A stretch of 64,000 nt of DNA from Nanobdellota archaeon (GCA_021813435.1 JAKAKR010000013.1:1-64000), one strand, 5' to 3'. Numbered from the stretch's first letter, positions 35,301-43,688 are shown. Notes: a model not told the origin generated them from the sequence alone. Program-made: numbers and translations.

Positions 35301-35812
35301 AACCGCAGATCCGAATCATCAATGCAGATATCACCACACTTTCCGTTGAAGCTATTGTAAACGCTGCCAACCCTACACTTTACGGTGGCGGGGGAGTTGA
35401 CGGCGCTATACACGACGCCGCAGGACCAAATCTTCTCCACGCATGCAAGAATATACGCAAATCACAATACCCTCAAGGACTCCCGACCGGACAGGCAGTA
35501 ATCACCCCAGGGTTTAATCTTTCTGCAAAACATATCATTCACACTGTCGGACCAGTATATCATAAGGACGATCTCGCACTTCTTGCAGACTGCTATCGCA
35601 ATAGTCTAAAACTTGCTGAAGATCATAATTGCAAGAGTATTGCGTTCCCGTCAATCTCTACCGGCGCATATGGCGTCCCGATTACACAAGCTGTAAAGAT
35701 CGTCAAGAAAGTTATTGATTCATTTGAATCGCAGCATATCAAAGAAATTATTCTGGTGCTCCATACTGTTAATGATCTGGAGATATATCTGCAGACGTTT
35801 AAAGATGGATAA
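35297..35812 (+). CDS. Macro domain protein (ADP-ribose binding/hydrolase)
   Basis: This stand-alone macro domain has 171 residues. Key segments are GDITT-like NADITTLSVEAIVNAANP, GGGGVDGAIHDAAG and the phosphate-binding SISTGAYGVP, all in the MacroD/YmdB arrangement that removes ADP-ribose from proteins or hydrolyses O-acetyl-ADP-ribose. It overlaps cbf5 by four bases (ATGA) and is therefore translationally coupled. A link between RNA modification and ADP-ribose turnover is only suggested by this coupling. Confidence 0.93.
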   Translation: MKPQIRIINADITTLSVEAIVNAANPTLYGGGGVDGAIHDAAGPNLLHACKNIRKSQYPQGLPTGQAVITPGFNLSAKHIIHTVGPVYHKDDLALLADCYRNSLKLAEDHNCKSIAFPSISTGAYGVPITQAVKIVKKVIDSFESQHIKEIILVLHTVNDLEIYLQTFKDG

Positions 35813-35861
35813 GGTAGCAATACCCAAATATTTAAATAAGACTTCTTCACGAACAAGAGAC

Positions 35862-36362
35862 ATGAAAGAAATCTTTGATGCATTACCCACCTGCAATCTT
35901 CAGGACGAGGAGGCAAAAGAATGCATCCTGCTTGACACCTGCTTTTTTATCCACACATTTGAGCATCAAAAAGAGCATCAATTGCGTGAACTCATGGAAA
36001 AGTACGCGGTTGCAATGACCTCGTTTAATGTCGAGGAATTCCTCCTCAAAGAGCATGTCGTCGATGAGCGTGTCCGCGAGTATGCGCGAAAATTCCTGAA
36101 GAAAAATGCATTGCAAATCATTACAGTCCCGGTCAGTCCGGGAAATTACCTGCAGGAAAAATCATTCGTGCATGCCATTGATCCTGAACTGCTCAGTGCC
36201 ATCCCTGACGCGTCAGATGCGGTCCTTATCGCCGCAGGCATCAAGACTAATGGAACGATTCTGACCAAGGATAAGCATCATCTCTTCACGACCAAGCTCG
36301 AGAATTTTCTCCAGAAATATTCCATTGCAGTGCATAAAGAGTACCACGATGTCCTGCAGTGA
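35862..36362 (+). CDS. PIN-domain protein
   Basis: This 166-residue protein has the acidic residues of PIN nucleases in order: ILLDTCFFI (first Asp), SFNVEEFLL (Glu), PDASDAVLIAAG (Asp) and GTILTKDKHHL (Asp). PIN proteins are mostly RNases. No antitoxin gene is adjacent, so a toxin role is not supported. A TATA-like TATTTAAAT (35829-35837) precedes ATG 35862 by about 29 bases. The 147 bases upstream in the same frame run into the macro gene and are not used. Confidence 0.82.
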   Translation: MKEIFDALPTCNLQDEEAKECILLDTCFFIHTFEHQKEHQLRELMEKYAVAMTSFNVEEFLLKEHVVDERVREYARKFLKKNALQIITVPVSPGNYLQEKSFVHAIDPELLSAIPDASDAVLIAAGIKTNGTILTKDKHHLFTTKLENFLQKYSIAVHKEYHDVLQ

Positions 36363-36374
36363 GCCAAGCGATAG

Positions 36375-36384
36375 CTTTATAAAT
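36375..36384 (+). promoter_or_regulatory. Promoter of the L21e-Rpo4 operon
   Basis: CTTTATAAAT predicts transcription start near 36407. GGTGGA then lies a few bases before ATG 36419, giving a short leader with a ribosome-binding site. Confidence 0.55.
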
Positions 36385-36418
36385 AGCCCATAATTTCTGT
36401 ACACATAGGTGGATTTTT

Positions 36419-36712
36419 ATGACGACACGTATGGATGGATTCCGGAAACGGACAAGACAAAAGTTCAGCAAGAACATTTCAGCTAAAGGAAAAGTCAGTA
36501 TTCGAAAATATCTGCAACAATTTTCCGTAGGCGACAAGGTAAACCTGACTGTAGAGCCTGGATACCAGAAAGGAATGTATCGGCCAAAATATATGGGAAA
36601 GACAGGAAAGGTTGTTGCAGTGAAAGGAACCTGCTACGAAGTTGAGATTACAGATTTTAGTAAGACAAAAAAACTTATTGTCCATCCTGTTCATTTAACA
36701 AAATCCAAGTGA
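36419..36712 (+). CDS. rpl21e: Large ribosomal subunit protein eL21 (L21e)
   Basis: The 97 residues match L21e: GFRKRTRQKFSKN near the start, IRKYLQQFSVGDKVNL, KGMYRPKYMGKTGKVV and the C-terminal LIVHPVHL. The protein is part of the 50S subunit near the 5S rRNA region. It is followed after six bases by rpo4 and then DUF655, a gene order conserved in many archaea. Confidence 0.94.
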   Translation: MTTRMDGFRKRTRQKFSKNISAKGKVSIRKYLQQFSVGDKVNLTVEPGYQKGMYRPKYMGKTGKVVAVKGTCYEVEITDFSKTKKLIVHPVHLTKSK

Positions 36713-36718
36713 GTAACT

Positions 36719-37075
36719 ATGCCAACCATCAAGACACTTGAGGAAAAGCCGCTTGCAATGGCGGATCTGAAAGAAGAATTGAAAGAGATTAAGAAACGTG
36801 ATGAGGAGCTTAGCTTTCGCGCTGCAAAAGTAGCAGAACAACTCGACACTGTAAAGGTTGTCAAACCGAAGGAAGCTGAAGAGTTGTTTAGCGCAATAGA
36901 AAAGCTCAATGTCCCGCGCCTCAAGGAGATGCATATCTACAAGATCATTGATTTAATGCCGTCTGACATGACGCAATTAAAGAACATCATCCAGGGATTC
37001 TCGCTTACTATTACTGCAGAGAATCTCAATAAGATTCTTGAAACCGTGCAGGAATACCTGCCAAAGAAAAAATAA
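36719..37075 (+). CDS. rpo4: DNA-directed RNA polymerase subunit Rpo4 (RpoF)
   Basis: This 118-residue protein is the archaeal counterpart of Rpb4. It forms the RNA polymerase stalk with Rpo7. It has the helical HRDC-like C-terminal bundle (MPSDMTQLKNIIQGFSLTI) and the position between L21e and DUF655 that is characteristic of archaeal rpoF. Primary sequence in this family is weakly conserved, so gene order adds weight to the call. Confidence 0.88.
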   Translation: MPTIKTLEEKPLAMADLKEELKEIKKRDEELSFRAAKVAEQLDTVKVVKPKEAEELFSAIEKLNVPRLKEMHIYKIIDLMPSDMTQLKNIIQGFSLTITAENLNKILETVQEYLPKKK

Positions 37076-37144
37076 AACCGCTACGGGGGTTCTTAACAAA
37101 AACTTTATATACTCACCTTATCTATAATCATCACTGGGGGCCTT

Positions 37145-37726
37145 ATGGACAATCAACCGGACAATCATAAAGAGGAACGAACAAAAGAAGAGTATGCAAT
37201 AGTCCTCGATTTCTTGCCGAATGGATACCTGAATGATCCGCGCCCCATGTTCAAGAAGACCCCGATAGTCCAGGCAATCGGCAATAAGCATTTCACACTC
37301 CTCGAATTAGTCCCAAAAAAAGAGATATTTGTCCAACCTTCTGATATCGTCTATATCGGCGAGAAAGAGCGGGACAAGATCCATCATATTAATGGGCGAT
37401 TGCCATTGAATAAACTGACGCCAACAGCAAAATCAGAGATTGAGCCGATCGTCAAAAAGATTGTGCACGAGAATCAAGCGCGATTTGTGGAGTTCTTCAA
37501 TAAGGCGCAGCCACTCAGTACACGCATGCATTCATTGGAATTGCTCCCGGGTCTTGGAAAAAAACATATGTGGGAGATTCTTGAGGAACGCCGTGGCGAA
37601 CCATTCAAGGATTTTGATGATCTCAAGAACCGTGTAAAGCTCATGCCTGATCCTGAAAAAATCATCATCAAGCGCATCCTTAAGGAACTTGAGAAAGAGG
37701 AAAAGTATTATATCTTCTTAGAATAG
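37145..37726 (+). CDS. DUF655 protein
   Basis: This 193-residue protein matches DUF655: EEYAIVLDFLPNGYLNDPRP near the N-terminus, an OB-like strand region (VQPSDIVYIGEKERDKIHHI), then helix-hairpin-helix elements (LELLPGLGKKHMWEILEERR). The HhH part suggests RNA or DNA binding. In archaea it is commonly encoded beside rpoF and upstream of the KsgA dimethyltransferase; ksgA is not next to it here, an IS200-like element is. GGGGG and a TATA element (near 37101) precede the ATG. Confidence 0.9.
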   Translation: MDNQPDNHKEERTKEEYAIVLDFLPNGYLNDPRPMFKKTPIVQAIGNKHFTLLELVPKKEIFVQPSDIVYIGEKERDKIHHINGRLPLNKLTPTAKSEIEPIVKKIVHENQARFVEFFNKAQPLSTRMHSLELLPGLGKKHMWEILEERRGEPFKDFDDLKNRVKLMPDPEKIIIKRILKELEKEEKYYIFLE

Positions 37727-37764
37727 AACGATACGACATGATGTAGATTACAAAGAAAATGAGC

Positions 37765-38397
37765 TCCCCGCCCTAAATGGCGAGGTATCTAGTTCGCGAA
37801 CGAACTGATGTTCGTTTGCGTGTAATAGTTCCAATGGTTGTTGCTTTCAGCAATATAGTGCTGAATGGTATCGGCAGTTACGTTTCCGACGCTGCGGTAA
37901 AATTTTCCTGAACTCCAGAAGTGTCCTTTGCGAAAATTTATATATCTGCGTAGGCTAGGATGTTTTTTGAAGAGCTGATATGCGCTTCCGCCCTTAAAAA
38001 TCTGCAAAGCTTTGCAGACGGGTATTGTCGCTGGAATACCAACAAACAAGTGGATGTGATCATCCATTACTTTCAATTCAAATATTTCAAATCTCCATCG
38101 CTCGGCGATGGAACGCAAGATTGCATAGCAATCTTGTCTCAAGTTTTCCAATCCAAAGATGGGAAAAGCATATTTTGGCTTCCACACAAAGTGAAAACAA
38201 TTTTGCCCGACAGAATGCCTATTGTTGGTTAAGCCTTTCATTTTCGTTGCCTCCGTGCAACGAAAAATATAGCTCACGCTAAGTTGATGCAAATTTGGGT
38301 GCGTGTGCCAAAAATTCGGTGCACGCATTATTTATAATCAAACTAAAAGAAAAAGTTAACGAAGAATACAACCCGATTTAAAAGTCGAGGTATTCTT
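37765..38397. mobile_element. IS200-type insertion sequence (tnpA only)
   Basis: A single Y1 transposase gene lies between two imperfect hairpins. The right end has CCCCGCC/GGCGAGG (37766-37785); the left end has AAGAATAC/GTATTCTT (38362-38397) with an inner CCCGA/TCGAGG stem. Both ends contain CGAGGTAT. No tnpB is present. This is the usual IS200 layout of subterminal palindromes without terminal inverted repeats. Confidence 0.75.
37789..38241 (-). CDS. tnpA: IS200/IS605-family Y1 transposase TnpA
   Basis: This 150-residue single-strand transposase cuts and joins at the hairpin ends. The HUH metal site is DDHIHLFVG (about 60-68). The nucleophile Tyr is in the C-terminal helix, HYIAESNNHW. 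The N-terminal HSVGQNCFHFVWKPKYAFPI is a family landmark. Start ATG 38241; the longer reading adds a stretch that belongs to the left end of the element. The gene looks intact. Confidence 0.92.
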   Translation of the reverse strand: MKGLTNNRHSVGQNCFHFVWKPKYAFPIFGLENLRQDCYAILRSIAERWRFEIFELKVMDDHIHLFVGIPATIPVCKALQIFKGGSAYQLFKKHPSLRRYINFRKGHFWSSGKFYRSVGNVTADTIQHYIAESNNHWNYYTQTNISSFAN

Positions 38398-38421
38398 TGT
38401 TTGTAATAAAGAAAATCTCTT

Positions 38422-38991
38422 TTAATTGTTTCGTCCATGATTGGCGCGAACTGAAGGTCTTGCCTTTTCAGCACCAAGACCCTTGTTTGCAAGGCCACGG
38501 CCTTTTCTTCCTGCAGATGTGAGTCCACGCTGCGTTCGTCCCTTGGTGGTTATCGTGTGATAGACTGAATCCGCCATGACTGCCGGGTGCGCGCGGTCAA
38601 GAAGGATGACTTCATACCACACGTAGATTGCATCTGTTCCTACAAGGTAACTATTGAGTGCCTCGCAGTTCTTGAATCGCTCATTAGCGCGCTCTTCAGC
38701 GATCTGCTGATAATTCTTGGAAAGATTCTTTTTCTGGTAATTATGCGCAGTCCTGCGTCCTGCACGGATTGATGGTCTCTTTCTGCCGCCACGTTCCACA
38801 CGCTGCCTGACAAGAATAACGCCTTGCTTTGCGCGGTAACCTAATGATCGCGCCCGGTCGATACGTGTCGGTCGGTCAATGCGTACTGTAGAATCCTGAT
38901 CGCGCCACTCTGCCATGCGTGCGCGCTGCATTGCAACAAATTCAGGAGATTGCTCCTGCCAAGTATGTTTTACCTGTTTATATAATCCCAT
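38422..38991 (-). CDS. rpl15e: Large ribosomal subunit protein eL15 (L15e)
   Basis: This 189-residue protein matches L15e: MGLYKQVKHTWQEQ start, RIDRARSLGYRAKQGVILVR, RGGRKRPSIRAGRR, NYQQIAEERA and the C-terminal RGLTSAGRKGRGL. ATG 38991 is chosen because GGAGG lies just before it; the upstream in-frame ATG adds nine unrelated residues. The IS200-like element has inserted immediately downstream, between this gene and DUF655. Confidence 0.95.
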   Translation of the reverse strand: MGLYKQVKHTWQEQSPEFVAMQRARMAEWRDQDSTVRIDRPTRIDRARSLGYRAKQGVILVRQRVERGGRKRPSIRAGRRTAHNYQKKNLSKNYQQIAEERANERFKNCEALNSYLVGTDAIYVWYEVILLDRAHPAVMADSVYHTITTKGRTQRGLTSAGRKGRGLANKGLGAEKARPSVRANHGRNN

Positions 38992-39156
38992 TTTAGCCTC
39001 CGTTATTCTCTTATACAACCACCTTCAGGCAAGCCATTGCCCACACGGGTGATATATACTGGGAGAAAACATCTCTTTATAAATGTTATCGCAAAGAATT
39101 CCCAGTTTCACAAATTATTTAAATCAATTCCTGTTTTGCATGATTGGTGATTGATT

Positions 39157-39522
39157 ATGGCAGAAACAGATGCACAGCCCGAAAATTCTGAAGACAAGGT
39201 TACCGCGCAATTAAATCTCGGGGGAAATATTGAACTTGTAGGATTCAAACAGGTCAGTCTCTCTGACGTGGTTGTTGTCAAGAAAGTCGTCGGGCATTAT
39301 ACCCGAAAAATACAGGAGAACGCACCGAATTTCCAGAAGGTGACGATTATTCTCAAGGAAATCCATAAGATTGATAATAATGCAAAGCACGAGATTCATG
39401 TCAAAGTAGAGGATGGCGGGCTCCATTATGCCTCAGAGGTTGTTGACAAGAATCTTTTTGTCGCGCTTGATTCTGCATTGAAGAAAGTGCTTGCAGAAGT
39501 CACGCACCACAACAAGAGATAA
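39157..39522 (+). CDS. HPF/RaiA-like ribosome-associated protein
   Basis: This 121-residue protein resembles the S30AE (hibernation-promoting factor) fold. It has a beta-alpha-beta-beta-beta-alpha pattern, NIELVGFKQVSLSD at the first strand, a VTIILKEIHKI central strand and the C-terminal YASEVVDKNLFVALDSALKKVLAEV, which parallels the HASAEGQDMYAAIDGLIDKL helix of bacterial HPF. The first 20 residues are an acidic extension. It is divergent from L15e. GGTGA precedes the ATG. A hibernation role would be an inference. Confidence 0.6.
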   Translation: MAETDAQPENSEDKVTAQLNLGGNIELVGFKQVSLSDVVVVKKVVGHYTRKIQENAPNFQKVTIILKEIHKIDNNAKHEIHVKVEDGGLHYASEVVDKNLFVALDSALKKVLAEVTHHNKR

Positions 39523-39523
39523 A

Positions 39524-39570
39524 TATTTTTATTTATTTTCAATGTTCTTATTTTTTTAGTGTTTTTCTTT
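39524..39570 (+). terminator. T-rich terminator after the HPF-like gene
   Basis: Several runs of five to seven T follow the stop codon. The remaining bases to 39663 contain nothing else recognisable. Confidence 0.5.
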
Positions 39571-39663
39571 CCTGCAGCAAATTATTGATACAGGTAGTGA
39601 TGAACCTGTAGAAGAAGTAAATTCAGAAAAAGTAAAGTATAACAAAAAGAGAGAATAAAAAAA

Positions 39664-40203
39664 TTATTTCTTTTTAGAAGGAGCTTTCTTTGGCATCTCA
39701 TGCGGATGGGCATGTTCAGCGTCATGCTTGTGTTCATGTTCCTTTGCAGGTCCATGATCATGCTCATGATGCTCTTTTTTTACGTCGCTTGATGTGCTCT
39801 TTGCTTTTGTGTCTTCTGCGTTCTCGGAAGTGTCGGTCTTCTTCTCTTTCTTTTCTGCAGATTTTCCTTTGAGCGCATCAAGCTTCTCTTCAACTTTTGA
39901 TTTCTCTTCCTTGGCCTCTTTTTTCTTATGATCATACTTGAAGCCGTAGAGTTCTGCCTTGACTGTCCCATCATCTTCCTTGATAACAGTGATCTTAATC
40001 CGTGCAGGAGGATTTCTGATGCCGTGTTCCCATAACTTCTTGTTCAGGTTCTTGCCGATAAATATCTTCTTGGTTTCCGGCTGCTTGAGATGCTGTGATA
40101 AGAATGCGACGAGTGTTGCCCCTGCCTTCTTTGTCTTCTTGTATTTTGCAGTCTCGTGGAATCCTTTCCGCAATGGAACTGTGTAAACGCGTTCAATAAC
40201 CAT
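39664..40203 (-). CDS. rpl31e: Large ribosomal subunit protein eL31 (L31e) with a long His-rich tail
   Basis: Residues 1-90 match L31e (RVYTVPLRKG ... LWEHGIRNPPARIKITVIKE ... VKAELYG). Archaeal L31e normally ends near residue 90. Here about 90 more residues follow: first a Lys/Glu-rich stretch, then a segment with many His (HHEHDHGPAKEHEHKHDAEH at about 143-162), ending in Lys. The tail resembles metal-binding His-rich ends and may bind zinc or nickel. It is third in an S19e-L39e-L31e operon. GAGGT precedes the ATG. Confidence 0.93.
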   Translation of the reverse strand: MVIERVYTVPLRKGFHETAKYKKTKKAGATLVAFLSQHLKQPETKKIFIGKNLNKKLWEHGIRNPPARIKITVIKEDDGTVKAELYGFKYDHKKKEAKEEKSKVEEKLDALKGKSAEKKEKKTDTSENAEDTKAKSTSSDVKKEHHEHDHGPAKEHEHKHDAEHAHPHEMPKKAPSKKK

Positions 40204-40210
40204 TTTAACC

Positions 40211-40384
40211 TCATGCCTTTAATTTTGTTCTGCGCCAGGATCGTTTCTTTGCAGTATGCCGTCCAGGATGAACCTTTCGTGATGCACCGTATTTTTTTGG
40301 AACAGTCCAGAATGGTGCCCAGCGTGTCTGCCTGCCTGCCTTAGCAAGCCGCGCTTTTCTATTAGGATGTTTTGCAGTAGCCAT
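40211..40384 (-). CDS. rpl39e: Large ribosomal subunit protein eL39 (L39e)
   Basis: This 57-residue basic protein is slightly longer than the usual 51. MATAKHPNRKARLAKAGRQT and the C-terminal KRSWRRTKLKA match the family. It lines the peptide exit tunnel. ATG 40384 follows the S19e stop by one base, so the genes are coupled; the reading from 40429 overlaps S19e and is not used. Confidence 0.93.
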   Translation of the reverse strand: MATAKHPNRKARLAKAGRQTRWAPFWTVPKKYGASRKVHPGRHTAKKRSWRRTKLKA

Positions 40385-40385
40385 A

Positions 40386-40814
40386 TTAATCAGCCTTCTT
40401 TGCACTCTGAGTGTATCCTGCCTTAGCAAGTAATGACTGGCCTTTTGCAGTGATGATGCGTCCTTTGTGCACTCCCTTCTCTGCCTTTACCGTAAGTCCG
40501 GCCTTGTCCAGTTCCTGAAGCGCTTTTCTGATGATATTTCCAGAACCTTTATAGAATTTTTCTGGCTTGACGCCGCGGTTCTTTCGTCCACCATACTTTG
40601 CACGTAATTTTGCAGTTCCGATAGGACCTTTCAATGCGATAGTGCGCAGGATTGATGCCGCACGAGTATAGAACCAATCCTTGTCTGCAGGCGGCCGCTC
40701 CTTGTGGGTTCCGGTCTTTACAAACGGTGTCCATTCTGGTTGCTTGATGAGTTTTTTCAACTCTTGAGCAGCGTTGTCAATAACTGTTTTTGCATCAGTA
40801 TCATACATTCCCAT
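40386..40814 (-). CDS. rps19e: Small ribosomal subunit protein eS19 (S19e)
   Basis: The 142 residues match S19e: PEWTPFVKTGTHKERPP, DWFYTRAASILRTIALKGPI, LRAKYGGRKNRGVKP and a winged-helix core. ATG 40814 follows GGAG at a normal distance; the earlier in-frame ATG does not. It is first in the S19e-L39e-L31e operon. The usual archaeal partner aIF6 is not downstream. Confidence 0.95.
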   Translation of the reverse strand: MGMYDTDAKTVIDNAAQELKKLIKQPEWTPFVKTGTHKERPPADKDWFYTRAASILRTIALKGPIGTAKLRAKYGGRKNRGVKPEKFYKGSGNIIRKALQELDKAGLTVKAEKGVHKGRIITAKGQSLLAKAGYTQSAKKAD

Positions 40815-41040
40815 GTTCGTACTCCTTACGCGCCTCTTTTGCAACTCAAGGCGTAGTAAGATTACCTCGAAACTTATAGGAGGAAAAAGGGACTATTTAT
40901 AAATATGATGGTTTGCAAGGGCTGCTGCAAAAAGCAGTCTGACCGAAATTATACACGCAATAACGATAGCGATGTGTCAATGATCATACCCTTGTTCGAC
41001 ACCCTTGTGCGGCATGAGCGATGTGCAAGCGCCCATAAAC

Positions 41041-41049
41041 TTTATAATA
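41041..41049 (+). promoter_or_regulatory. TATA box of the acetyltransferase gene
   Basis: TTTATAATA is centred 26 bases before ATG 41070, so the real start is there and not at 40905. Confidence 0.55.
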
Positions 41050-41069
41050 GTAATATTATTCTTTTGTCT

Positions 41070-41463
41070 ATGCAACTGACTGCAGAAATCAAGAGTAAGT
41101 ATGCGCAAGAAATCCTGGAATTGTACAAACAGTACTTGAATGAAAACCCAAAAAATCATGTGTTCTTTGGAATCATTGAAAACGAAGTGTTGCAAGCCGT
41201 GGCATCGATTCGCGTATATCATGGGCATTGGTATTTTCGCGGCTGTGTCGTAAAACCGGAATTTCGTGGCAGAGGTCTGCAACGGGAATTGATTCGTGAG
41301 AGAATCCAATACCTGCAAGAGAGGGATAAGAAAGAAGTCAGGATCTCTATCAGTCCGAAAAATACTCATTCTATAGCTAAATGTGGTGCAGGAAGGGTTT
41401 GTGTTCGAAAAAACAAGAGAATTGAACAATAAAACAGTGAGTGTATTCTATCAGCATATATAA
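41070..41463 (+). pseudogene. GNAT acetyltransferase with a frameshift near its end
   Basis: From ATG 41070 the protein has GNAT motif A (VVKPEFRGRGLQRELIRERI) and continues in frame to ISPKNTHSIA. It then reads a short unrelated tail ending at 41432. In another frame the next bases give VVQEGFVFEKTRELNN and run to a TAA at 41461-41463, a normal GNAT C-terminus. One surplus A in GCTAAATG near 41380-41385 explains this. It may be a real frameshift mutation, an assembly error or, less likely, programmed. Confidence 0.75.
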
Positions 41464-41501
41464 TCCATACATTTATAAAAAAAATTCTTTTACGCTTCAG
41501 T

Positions 41502-43592
41502 GTGACTGATGAATTGCCGTTTGAGGAGTATGAAGAGAGTGATGGTGCAGAAAGGCCGAAGACTGCTGAAGAGATCCAACTTGAACAGGTCGAAGAGCTC
41601 CTCTTTCCGCATCAGGAGATTCGCGAGATCCAGGATACGCTTATCAGAAAAATTGATGAGTGCATCCAGAACAAAAAGCATCTGGTTGCGCACGCGCCGA
41701 CTGGCCTTGGCAAGACTGCTGCAGCGCTCAGTCCTGCGCTCACGCACGCAATCAAGAAAAAGAATCTTGTCATCCTCTTTCTGACCAGCCGTCATACCCA
41801 GCACCGGATCGTGATCGAGACATTAAGCAAGATCAATGCAAAGTTCAATCTGAATATCAAGTCTGTTTCGATTATAGGAAAGAAACATTTGTGCCTGCAA
41901 CCGAGTGTGGATACATTCCAGAGCAAGGATTTTGCCGAATACTGCAGGTTGCTCAAGGAAGACAATAAGTGTGAGTTCTATACTAATCTCAAGTCAAAAG
42001 ATAAATTGAGTCCTGAAACCCTCCTTGCGCTCGCGCACATCAACACCCGATTTCATGGTGTTGCAACAACTGAGAGCGTTATGGATGAGTCCCGTGAACG
42101 CAGGATCTGTCCGTATGAGGTGAGCCTGCTTCTTGCAAAGGACGCAAAAGTCATTATCACGGATTATCAGTATGTGTTCAATAAGGATATTCGTGAAGGG
42201 TTTTTGAAAAAGATCAACAAGGAGATGAGTGATGTCATCCTTATTGTTGATGAGGCGCATAATCTTCCGAATAGGGTCAAGGATTTGAGTTCAGAATATC
42301 TCTCAAACATCACCATCAAGCGCGCGATTGCTGAAGCAAAAAAGCATAAGTATGATCAGATTGTCAATACGCTTGAAGAGATTAATGCAATCCTTGAGGA
42401 ATATGCGCGGACATTGAATCCTGAGCTTGCGACAAGGCATCAGCGTAATTCGCTTGCGACAAAGAGCGTCACGGGCAATGCGAGTCTTGCAGCATTCAGC
42501 AGCGCAAACAATCTGGATAAGAAGGAGTACACGAATGATTTGATTGCAAGCGAAAGATATATTTCGCAGGAAGATTTCACTGAACGTATTACGCGCATAA
42601 AGCCATATGATGCGCTGGTCTCTGAACTGGAGTTTATTGGCAATGCAGTGCGCGAGGAACAGCATGCATCGTATATTGGTACTGTCGCAGCATTTCTTGA
42701 GGCATGGCAGGGACCTGATGAGGGATTCACCCGGATTTTGAGCACAAAAAGATTCAAAGAGGCAAGTATGATCACTTTGGGTTATCGCTGTCTTGATCCG
42801 GGTATTGTGACTGCGCCAGTCATGAGAGATAGTTATTCGACTATTCTGATGTCCGGGACACTTACCCCGACTGCAATGTATCGGGAGCTTATGGGGATTG
42901 AAGCTGAAGAGTTGACATTAAAGAGCCCGTTTCCTGAAGAGAACCGGTTGAATATTATTATCCCGAAGACTTCGACAAAGTATGAGGCGCGCAGTCCTGA
43001 ACAGTATAAGGCAATAGCTGACGTGCTCTGTGATGCAAGCAAGGTTATTCCTGGTTGTATTGCAGTGTATTTTCCGAGTTATTATCTTCTGAATGAGGTT
43101 GCAGCGTTTTTTGAGACCAAAACTACAAAGTCAGTGTTTATTGAGCAGCCTGATATGACTCAAGCTGAAAAGCAGGAATTTCTGGAACGGTTCAAGACGT
43201 ATAAGAGTACTGGCGCTGTTCTTCTTGCAGTGACGAGTGGGAATTTTGCTGAGGGTATTGATATGCCGGGCGTTCTTAAGGGCGTTATTATTGTAGGGCT
43301 TCCTTTGCAGAGGCCTGATCTTGAGACAAAATCACTTATTGAATATTATGACAAGAAATTTGGGAAGGGTTGGGATTATGGGTATTTATTCCCGGCATTC
43401 ACGAAGACTATCCAGGCTGCGGGAAGATGCATCAGAAGTGAGAAGGATAAGGGCGTTATCATATTTCTTGATGAGCGGTATTCCTGGAATAATTATTATC
43501 GCTGTTTTCCGATGAGTTGGCGTTTGCGGATTAGCCTGTTATATCCTGCACTCATCAATACGTTCTTTGCGCAGGAAACATCCCACGCATAA
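41502..43592 (+). CDS. XPD/Rad3-type Fe-S helicase
   Basis: This 696-residue superfamily 2 5'-3' DNA helicase has Walker A APTGLGKTAAA (about 65), a DEAH box LIVDEAHNLPN (about 250), and between them four Cys (KHLCL, EYCRL, NKCEF, RICPY) that fit the Fe-S cluster domain. C-terminal motifs are ILMSGTLTP, SGNFAEGIDMPG (motif V) and AAGRCIRSEKDKGV (motif VI, QAAGRxxR). It works in repair or transcription-linked DNA opening. The GTG start lies 26 bases after TTTATAAAA (41472-41480), so it is leaderless. Confidence 0.93.
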   Translation: MTDELPFEEYEESDGAERPKTAEEIQLEQVEELLFPHQEIREIQDTLIRKIDECIQNKKHLVAHAPTGLGKTAAALSPALTHAIKKKNLVILFLTSRHTQHRIVIETLSKINAKFNLNIKSVSIIGKKHLCLQPSVDTFQSKDFAEYCRLLKEDNKCEFYTNLKSKDKLSPETLLALAHINTRFHGVATTESVMDESRERRICPYEVSLLLAKDAKVIITDYQYVFNKDIREGFLKKINKEMSDVILIVDEAHNLPNRVKDLSSEYLSNITIKRAIAEAKKHKYDQIVNTLEEINAILEEYARTLNPELATRHQRNSLATKSVTGNASLAAFSSANNLDKKEYTNDLIASERYISQEDFTERITRIKPYDALVSELEFIGNAVREEQHASYIGTVAAFLEAWQGPDEGFTRILSTKRFKEASMITLGYRCLDPGIVTAPVMRDSYSTILMSGTLTPTAMYRELMGIEAEELTLKSPFPEENRLNIIIPKTSTKYEARSPEQYKAIADVLCDASKVIPGCIAVYFPSYYLLNEVAAFFETKTTKSVFIEQPDMTQAEKQEFLERFKTYKSTGAVLLAVTSGNFAEGIDMPGVLKGVIIVGLPLQRPDLETKSLIEYYDKKFGKGWDYGYLFPAFTKTIQAAGRCIRSEKDKGVIIFLDERYSWNNYYRCFPMSWRLRISLLYPALINTFFAQETSHA

Positions 43593-43608
43593 GCCGCGAG
43601 GAAAATTC

Positions 43609-43688
43609 AGTATACAAATAAGTATACTGGTGAGTAAATTAGTATATTAATGACGCTATTACGAGCACAATTAGTAAACCAGTATACA
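43609..43688. promoter_or_regulatory. Cluster of GTATAC operator-like sites
   Basis: GTATAC occurs at 43610-43615, 43622-43627 and 43682-43687, with a partial copy (GTATAT) at 43642. Two of the flanks mirror each other (GTATACTGG and CCAGTATAC). Another GTATAC lies at 44270-44275 before the next small gene. The cluster ends just before the TATA box (43700-43709) of the gene at 43730, whose product could be the binder. Confidence 0.45.
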
